11,792 bases of DNA from an uncultured bacterium. Its GTDB lineage: Bacteria; Verrucomicrobiota; Kiritimatiellia; RFP12; UBA1067. The position numbers and the translations under genes were made by a program. This document shows, piece by piece, positions 8,094 through 11,792 of the stretch (positions are counted from its first letter, which is position 1; the number at the start of each line of letters is the position of its first letter). The notes below the pieces were generated by a model. It had not been told where the DNA came from. It did no database searches and saw only the letters and a program-made list of their open reading frames with translations. Where the stretch lies: assembly GCA_902779075.1 (NCBI GenBank), contig CACZAK010000246.1, forward strand, positions 1-11,792, given 5' to 3'.

Positions 8094-9545
8094 ATGAAGA
8101 AAGCTGACATTGGTTTGATCGGACTCGCCGTGATGGGCGAGAACCTCATCATGAACATGGAGTCGAAGGGCTTCACCGTGGCGTGCTACAACCGCACCGT
8201 CGAAAAGGTTGACGCCTTCGTCAACGGCCGCGCGAAAGGCAAGAACATCATCGGCTGCCATTCGATCCAGGAGCTCGCCGACAACCTCGAGAAGCCCCGC
8301 AAGGTCTTCTGCATGGTCAAGGCCGGCGCGGCGGTGGACGCAATGATCGAGCAGCTTCTGGGCGTGCTCGAGCCGGGCGACATCATCATCGACGGCGGCA
8401 ACTCGCACTTCCCGGACACAATCCGCCGCACGCAGTACGTGGAGTCGAAGGGTCTCCTCTACGTCGGCACGGGCGTCTCCGGCGGCGAAGAGGGCGCGCT
8501 CAAGGGTCCGTCCATGATGCCCGGCGGCTCGCCCGCCGCGTGGCCGTACGTGAAGCCCATCTTCCAGGGCATCTGCGCGAAGGTCGAGGACGGCTCGCCC
8601 TGCTGCGACTGGGTGGGCGAGAACGGCGCCGGACACTTCGTCAAGATGGTCCACAACGGCATCGAGTACGGCGACATGCAGCTCATCTGCGAGAGCTACC
8701 AGCTCATGCGCGACCTGCTCGGCATGTCCGACGACGAGATGCACGAGGTGTTCAAGCAGTGGAACACGACGGAGCTCGACTCCTACCTCATCGAAATCAC
8801 GCGCGACATCCTCGCGTACAAGGACACCGACGGTTCCGCGCTCGTGGAGAACATCCTCGACACGGCCGGACAGAAAGGCACCGGCAAGTGGACGGGCATC
8901 GCCGCGCTCGACGAGGGCGTGCCGCTCACGCTCATCGGCGAGGCCGTGTTCGCGCGCTGCCTCTCCGCGATGAAGGCCGAGCGCGTGGAGGCCGCCAAGG
9001 TCTTCAACCGCACGGTCCCGCCCTTCACGGGCGACAAGGCCGCGTTCGTCGAGAACATTCGCCAGGCGCTCTTCGCCTCGAAGATCATCTCCTACGCGCA
9101 GGGCTACACGCTCATGCGCACCGCCGCAAAGACGTACGGCTGGAACCTCAACTACGGCGGCATCGCGCTCATGTGGCGCGGCGGTTGCATCATCCGCAGC
9201 GTGTTCCTCGGGAAGATCAAGGACGCCTACGACAAGAACCCCGAGCTGACGAACCTTCTGCTCGACCCGTACTTCAAGGCGACAATCGAGAAGCTCGTGC
9301 CCGCATGGCGCCAGGTGGCCGCGGCGGCCGTCTCGTACGGCATCCCCGCCCCGGCGATGACCTCCGCGCTCACGTACTTCGACGGTTACACCACGGCGCG
9401 TCTCCCGGCGAACCTCCTCCAGGCACAGCGCGACTACTTCGGCGCGCACACGTACGAAAGGCTCGATTCCCCGCGCGGCCAGTTCTTCCACACGAACTGG
9501 ACCGGCCACGGCGGCAACACCTCCGCCGCCACGTACAACGCCTAA
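8094..9545 (+). CDS. gnd: 6-phosphogluconate dehydrogenase, decarboxylating
   Basis: This enzyme oxidises and decarboxylates 6-phosphogluconate to ribulose 5-phosphate with NADP+, in the oxidative pentose phosphate pathway. At 483 residues it has the normal long-form length. Visible motifs are the Rossmann loop GLAVMG near the N-terminus, CYNRT (NADP-phosphate recognition), IIDGGNSHF, the substrate signature GVSGGEEGALKGPSMMPGG, the catalytic pair K184 and E191 in FVKMVHNGIEYGDMQ, and a C-terminal tail FFHTNWTGHGG followed by NTSAATYNA. ATG 8094 has AAAGGA at 8-base spacing. It lies 143 bases after the sugar kinase, separated by the hairpin at 7954-8053. Codon use is strongly GC-rich, as in the polyamine enzymes and unlike the accessory island. 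No truncation or missing key residue is seen. Confidence 0.97.
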   Translation: MKKADIGLIGLAVMGENLIMNMESKGFTVACYNRTVEKVDAFVNGRAKGKNIIGCHSIQELADNLEKPRKVFCMVKAGAAVDAMIEQLLGVLEPGDIIIDGGNSHFPDTIRRTQYVESKGLLYVGTGVSGGEEGALKGPSMMPGGSPAAWPYVKPIFQGICAKVEDGSPCCDWVGENGAGHFVKMVHNGIEYGDMQLICESYQLMRDLLGMSDDEMHEVFKQWNTTELDSYLIEITRDILAYKDTDGSALVENILDTAGQKGTGKWTGIAALDEGVPLTLIGEAVFARCLSAMKAERVEAAKVFNRTVPPFTGDKAAFVENIRQALFASKIISYAQGYTLMRTAAKTYGWNLNYGGIALMWRGGCIIRSVFLGKIKDAYDKNPELTNLLLDPYFKATIEKLVPAWRQVAAAAVSYGIPAPAMTSALTYFDGYTTARLPANLLQAQRDYFGAHTYERLDSPRGQFFHTNWTGHGGNTSAATYNA

Positions 9546-9560
9546 CTGACAACGGCCACA

Positions 9561-9679
9561 CTGGGACAACGGGCATCTTGCCCGTTGCGGGAGGGCCGCG
9601 CTTGTCGCGGCCGTTCGGTAGGGCGCGATCACCGAGCGCGCCGCCCGGTGGGGCGAGCCCTCCGGGCGAGCCGCGCCCC
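9561..9679. repeat. Hairpin array, copy 1, between gnd and a gene tail
   Basis: Successive stem-loops are: CAACGGGCA/TGCCCGTTG (9567-9587, loop TCT), GGCCGCG/CGCGGCC (9594-9612), and GGCGCG/CGCGCC (9622-9642), followed by a GGGCGAGCC-type repeat ending GCGCCCCCTA at the neighbouring stop codon. Copies 2 and 3 (10430-10551, 11461-11530) share the leading ACTGGGACAACGGGC element and the same position just past a minus-strand gene end. It may also end gnd transcription, but lacks T-tracts. Confidence 0.8.
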
Positions 9680-9908
9680 CTACTGCACCTCCACCACCAC
9701 CTTGAAGAACCGCATCGCCGCCTTCTCCGCCGCCGTCGCCCCTTCAACCGCCTTCCACTCGCCATCCAGCGTTGCCGCCCCCTTCAACACGGCCTGTATC
9801 TCCGCGCCCGTCCAGCGGTTCACCTTCGGTTCCCACTCCACCTTCGGCCCACCATCCAGCATCTCAATGGACACAATGCGGAAGTCGTTCGTGGCAATCG
9901 AACGCGAG
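9680..9908 (-). pseudogene. Gene tail, copy 1: C-terminal fragment of a large surface-type protein
   Basis: About 75 codons remain of the 3' end of a larger gene. The last 34 residues, from KGAATLDGEWKAVEG to FFKVVVEVQ and stop, are identical to those of the gene at the right edge of the window; before that the two diverge (here NDFRIVSIEMLDGGPKVEWEP). There is no plausible start: the frame begins inside the fused ATPase remnant near 9909-9914. It is a relic made by recombination, and the original protein is not identifiable from this tail alone. Confidence 0.75.
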
Positions 9909-10307
9909 GTCGACATTTTTGCGCTGGCGGAATTCGTTCAGTATGTCGTAGAACTGCTGTTCGCGTTCGGCCTTCTCGTCGGACGTCTCGCGACGAGTCC
10001 CCTTGGGCCGCCGACATTCCTGTATCTCGTCGATGAACACATAGACCATCCCACGTTTCCCGGCCGTGCGGTGCACGAGAAAATCGTACAGGGCGTCCGG
10101 ATCGCGGAGCTTCGCGTCTTTATTTCTGTCGAGGGCGATCTCGACTACGTTCTCGCGGCGCACGCCTTCTTTCAGCAGATGCGACTTGAAGAGGTTGAAA
10201 AGCAAATAACTCTTCCCGCATCGGCGGATGCCCGTCACGATCTTGACGAAACCGTCGCCCTTTGCATCGATAAGCCTATTGAGGTAGAAATCTCGCTTGA
10301 TTTTCAT
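9909..10307 (-). pseudogene. Truncated AAA_14/DUF4143-type ATPase (N-terminal third)
   Basis: From ATG 10307 the product begins MKIKRDFYLNRLIDAKG and carries the Walker A motif GIRRCGKS (residues 26-33) and a Walker B YVFIDEIQE (near 89-97), the standard layout of AAA_14 ATPases with a C-terminal DUF4143 domain, usually about 400 residues long. Family-like sequence stops after RQRKNVD at residue 133, exactly where a sensor strand (typically VYVTGSNS) should follow. There it joins gene tail copy 1 in another frame and ends at a stop at 9864-9866, giving 147 residues. Relatives are common accessory genes of unclear function. The promoter is intact, so a short chimeric protein may still be made, but ATPase function is unlikely. 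Confidence 0.8.
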
Positions 10308-10314
10308 GGCGTGC

Positions 10315-10343
10315 AGTATATCATAAGCCGCCCCGCGAATCAA
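10315..10343 (-). promoter_or_regulatory. Sigma-70-type promoter of the ATPase remnant, leaderless layout
   Basis: On the minus strand, TTGATT (10343-10338) is followed after exactly 17 bases by TATACT (10320-10315). Only seven bases separate the -10 box from ATG 10307, so transcription should begin at or next to the start codon. No Shine-Dalgarno sequence is present. This points to a leaderless mRNA. Confidence 0.7.
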
Positions 10344-10429
10344 GATTGCCATTCCATTTTTACCCGGACATCCGACCAAATTTGGAATCGACCCGCCGCC
10401 GACTGGAACACATGGCGTCTCGTCCTTTG

Positions 10430-10551
10430 GGGTGGCGGGCCTCCGCGCCCGCAACTGGGACAACGGGCATCTTGCCCGTTGCGGTAGGGCCCGCTCGCCG
10501 AGCGGGCCGCCCGGTGGGGCGAGCCGTCCCGGCGAGCCGCGCACGCCCCCT
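10430..10551. repeat. Hairpin array, copy 2
   Basis: The stem-loops are GCGGGC/GCCCGC (10435-10452), CAACGGGCA/TGCCCGTTG (10461-10481, loop TCT) and a 10-base perfect stem at 10488-10497/10499-10508 that starts after GGTAG, then a GGCGAGCC repeat ending at the stop of gene tail copy 2. The 86 bases before it (10344-10429), upstream of the ATPase promoter, hold no gene or clear signal that I can see. Confidence 0.8.
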
Positions 10552-10645
10552 ACGGCAACTCCACCACCACCTTGAAGAACCGCATCGCCGCCTTCTCCGC
10601 CACCGTCGCCCCTTCAACCGCTTTCTACTCACCGCCAACGTCACC
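10550..10645 (-). pseudogene. Gene tail, copy 2: short decayed C-terminal fragment
   Basis: Only about 30 codons of the tail remain, reading KAVEGATVAEKAAMRFFKV and then VVELP before the stop at 10550-10552. The tryptophan codon of the GEWKAVEG motif in the other copies is a TAG stop here (10627-10625), and upstream similarity ends near 10645, a few bases before the toxin-antitoxin cassette. It is clearly non-functional. Confidence 0.72.
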
Positions 10646-10657
10646 ACCACAAAATGA

Positions 10658-10678
10658 GAAAACAGGTCACCTGTTTTC
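10658..10678. repeat. Left palindrome of the toxin-antitoxin cassette
   Basis: GAAAACAGGT (10658-10667) and ACCTGTTTTC (10669-10678) are perfect complements around a single C. The core AAAACAGGTC...ACCTGTTTT recurs in the larger palindrome at 11406-11441, on the other side of the toxin-antitoxin genes. Confidence 0.75.
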
Positions 10679-10697
10679 GCACTCCCTTAATCCCCCC

Positions 10698-10726
10698 TTG
10701 ACTATATGCACATAATCATGTACACT
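10698..10726 (+). promoter_or_regulatory. Promoter of the toxin-antitoxin operon
   Basis: TTGACT (10698-10703) and TACACT (10721-10726) are separated by 17 bases, a near-consensus sigma-70 promoter. It gives a leader of about 20 bases that includes AAGGA before ATG 10755. A candidate operator overlaps its spacer and -10 box. Confidence 0.75.
10707..10724 (+). promoter_or_regulatory. Candidate autorepression operator
   Basis: TGCACAT (10707-10713) and ATGTACA (10718-10724) form an inverted repeat with one mismatch and a 4-base centre, lying across the promoter spacer and -10 box. Phd/YefM antitoxins commonly repress their own operon at such sites; binding here is inferred. Confidence 0.45.
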
Positions 10727-10754
10727 ACTTGGCATCCAACAAGGAACACCAGCC

Positions 10755-11114
10755 ATGCCGACAGCCAAAATAAAAACCAGTACCTCCACGCATCCCCGCA
10801 AGCGCCCGTTTAACTGGACGCCGCGTCTCTCCGAGGACGTCATTTCCTTTTCCAAATGCCGCAACAACCTCGCCGCATGTCTGAAACGCGTTGGCGAGAC
10901 GCATCGCCTCATCTTCATCACGCAGAACGGACGCCCAACTTCCTTCATTGGAAACATCGAAGACTGGGACGCATTCGTCGAGACGCAGGAATTGATGGCT
11001 GACGTGCGTGCGGCGGAAACGGAACTGGACGCCGGGCAAGGTATTCCACACGCCGAGCTGAAGCGCCAGGTCGAGGTTGAAGGCGAAGCGATGCGCAGGG
11101 AACTCGGACTATGA
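10755..11114 (+). CDS. Type II antitoxin, Phd/YefM-like
   Basis: The antitoxin would bind and neutralise the downstream ParE/RelE-like toxin and repress its own promoter. The 119-residue product has a basic, threonine-rich N-terminal extension (residues 1-25) and then the Phd/YefM-like core: SEDVISFSKCRNNLAACLKR and FITQNGRPTSFIGNIEDWD (roughly 26-72), where a strand, helix and the NGRP turn are typical. The rest is a charged helical tail (ETQELMADVRAAETELDAG) that in this family wraps the toxin. ATG 10755 has AAGGA nine bases upstream. Its stop overlaps the toxin start as ATGA. The N-terminal extension is longer than usual for the family; it may add DNA contacts, or the true start could be internal, though no internal ATG with a good ribosome site is evident before the core. 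Confidence 0.85.
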   Translation: MPTAKIKTSTSTHPRKRPFNWTPRLSEDVISFSKCRNNLAACLKRVGETHRLIFITQNGRPTSFIGNIEDWDAFVETQELMADVRAAETELDAGQGIPHAELKRQVEVEGEAMRRELGL

Positions 11115-11407
11115 TCCGTTGGTCTCCGCGAGGGAAAAGGCGGCTTCTCGGCTGTATGCGGTATATCGCCGAGCAAAGCCAGGACTGGCCGACCGTCATC
11201 AATTGGCGTAATCGTGTTTACGAAGCCGTCGAGCATCTTGAAGATTTTCCGGAGTCCGGAACGATCGTGCGCGAACTGAACCGTAAAGACATTCGCGAGG
11301 TCATTGTAGGCGACTACCGTGTCATCTACCGCGTCAAGCGTAGAACACCCGAAGTCATCTCCGTACGCCATGGCCACATCCTGATCCGCTCCATCCTTTC
11401 ACTGTAG
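11111..11407 (+). CDS. Type II toxin, ParE/RelE superfamily
   Basis: ParE/RelE toxins poison DNA gyrase or cleave mRNA at the ribosome. The 98-residue product is of normal length and has the family pattern: an N-terminal helix pair (KRRLLGCMRYIAEQSQDWP), VYEAVEHLEDFPESG, then the beta-sheet core REVIVGDYRVIYRV and the terminal ISVRHGHILIRS. The RVIYRV strand and VRHGHI end are more ParE-like than RelE-like, so gyrase is the likelier target, but catalytic residues cannot settle this by eye. The start ATG 11111 shares ATGA with the antitoxin stop, which ties its translation to the antitoxin. Its stop codon lies at the edge of the right-hand palindrome. The gene looks intact. Confidence 0.88.
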   Translation: MIRWSPRGKRRLLGCMRYIAEQSQDWPTVINWRNRVYEAVEHLEDFPESGTIVRELNRKDIREVIVGDYRVIYRVKRRTPEVISVRHGHILIRSILSL

Positions 11408-11441
11408 TGTCAAAACAGGTCAGCAGACCTGTTTTGACACT
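11406..11441. repeat. Right palindrome of the toxin-antitoxin cassette
   Basis: A perfect 16-base stem (11406-11421 with 11426-11441) closes a 4-base AGCA loop. It begins inside the toxin stop codon. The stem contains the AAAACAGGTC core of the left palindrome. It could terminate or stabilise the transcript, although the T run is inside the stem rather than after it. Confidence 0.8.
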
Positions 11442-11460
11442 CTGACTGGGAGCGCCTATC

Positions 11461-11530
11461 GGGGTGGCGGGCGTCTCGCCCGCAACTGGGACAACGGGCG
11501 TCCCGCCCGTTGCGGAGGTGGCCGCGCCCC
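11461..11530. repeat. Hairpin array, copy 3
   Basis: The stem-loops are GCGGGCG/CGCCCGC (11467-11483, loop TCT) and CAACGGGCG/CGCCCGTTG (11492-11512, loop TCC), followed by GCGGAGGTGGCCGCGCCCC up to the stop of the right-edge gene. Compared with copies 1 and 2, the inner A-T pair of the second stem is G-C here, a compensatory change. Confidence 0.8.
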
Positions 11531-11792
11531 CTACTGCACCTCCACCACCACCTTGAAGAACCGCATCGCCGCCTTCTCCGCCGCCGTCGCCCCTTCAACC
11601 GCCTTCCACTCGCCGTCCAGCGTCGCCGCGCCCTTCACAACCGCCCGCGCGCCCGGCACGTTCCATTGCGACTTCGGCGGATTGACCGCGATATTCTCCA
11701 AATCCGGCGTGCCATCCGCCTTCATCGGGAACGCGCTGATCTTGAACTCGTCCATCTCCTGCGGATCAAGTCCCACCACATAGCATTCCCAG
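11531..11792 (-). CDS. C-terminal part of a large protein, probably surface or secreted (start right of window)
   Basis: The frame is open to the right edge and ends at the stop at 11531-11533, so only about 86 C-terminal residues are visible. They begin WECYVVGLDPQEMDEFKI, followed by a KADGTPDLENIAVNPP segment and the tail KGAATLDGEWKAVEG to FFKVVVEVQ. From memory, W-x-C-Y-V-x-G-L-D-P together with such a FFKV tail ends many large repeat-containing secreted proteins in Kiritimatiellota-like genomes; I cannot verify this here. The same tail occurs as relics at 9680-9908 and 10550-10645. No catalytic motif is visible, and the protein's function cannot be given. Confidence 0.68.
   Translation of the reverse strand, partial: WECYVVGLDPQEMDEFKISAFPMKADGTPDLENIAVNPPKSQWNVPGARAVVKGAATLDGEWKAVEGATAAEKAAMRFFKVVVEVQ

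Noticed and set aside
8076..9632. Long minus-strand open frame opposite gnd (518 codons)
   Set aside because: It is a GC-skewed shadow of gnd: arginine, valine and alanine rich, with no family motifs, and every gnd motif is intact on the plus strand.
11406..11441. Classical intrinsic terminator
   Set aside because: The stem is strong but no T-tract follows it; the T run lies inside the stem, so a terminator role remains only a possibility.
10658..11441. Integron gene cassette with attC site
   Set aside because: No attC R/L-box pattern (GTTRRRY-like ends) is seen, and the cassette has its own promoter.

Overview
The window looks like chromosomal DNA of a GC-rich, probably host-associated bacterium of the PVC group (Kiritimatiellota/Verrucomicrobiota-like). 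That guess rests on the bacterial carboxynorspermidine route to polyamines, the many small palindromic repeats, and protein tails ending in a FFKVVVEVQ-type motif that I associate from memory with large secreted proteins of those bacteria. It is an inference and was not checked against a database.

Left part (1-6779): the 3' end of a YqeY-like gene meets, tail to tail, a minus-strand operon. The operon starts with carboxynorspermidine synthase (5526-6779) and ends with carboxynorspermidine decarboxylase nspC (414-1643), two enzymes that act in sequence. Between them sit four lower-GC accessory genes on the same strand: a 73-residue protein, an AbiEii-like nucleotidyltransferase, an AlbA_2/Schlafen-like protein with a GHKL ATPase-type domain and repeat-rich linker, and a RhuM-family protein. 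They read as a defence or toxin-antitoxin type island spliced into a metabolic operon so that transcription can continue through it. Both polyamine genes also carry short palindromic or low-complexity repeats inserted in frame.

Middle (6838-9545): plus-strand central carbon metabolism, with a PfkB sugar kinase best read as 2-keto-3-deoxygluconate kinase, then 6-phosphogluconate dehydrogenase (gnd). They are separated by a long imperfect hairpin built of GGAG octamers.

Right part (9546-11792): a recombination-scarred region. Three arrays of GC-rich hairpins each lie just downstream of the 3' end of the same kind of minus-strand gene. Copies 1 and 2 are only gene tails, and copy 3 runs off the right edge. 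Copy 1 is fused to the truncated N-terminal half of an AAA_14/DUF4143-type ATPase whose promoter implies a leaderless mRNA. Between copies 2 and 3 lies an apparently intact type II toxin-antitoxin operon (Phd/YefM-like antitoxin, ParE/RelE-like toxin) with a near-consensus promoter and a candidate operator. It is bracketed by two palindromes that share the same core.

The most interesting signals are the accessory island inside the polyamine operon with its unassigned small protein, the in-frame repeat insertions, and the repeat and gene-tail mosaic on the right.
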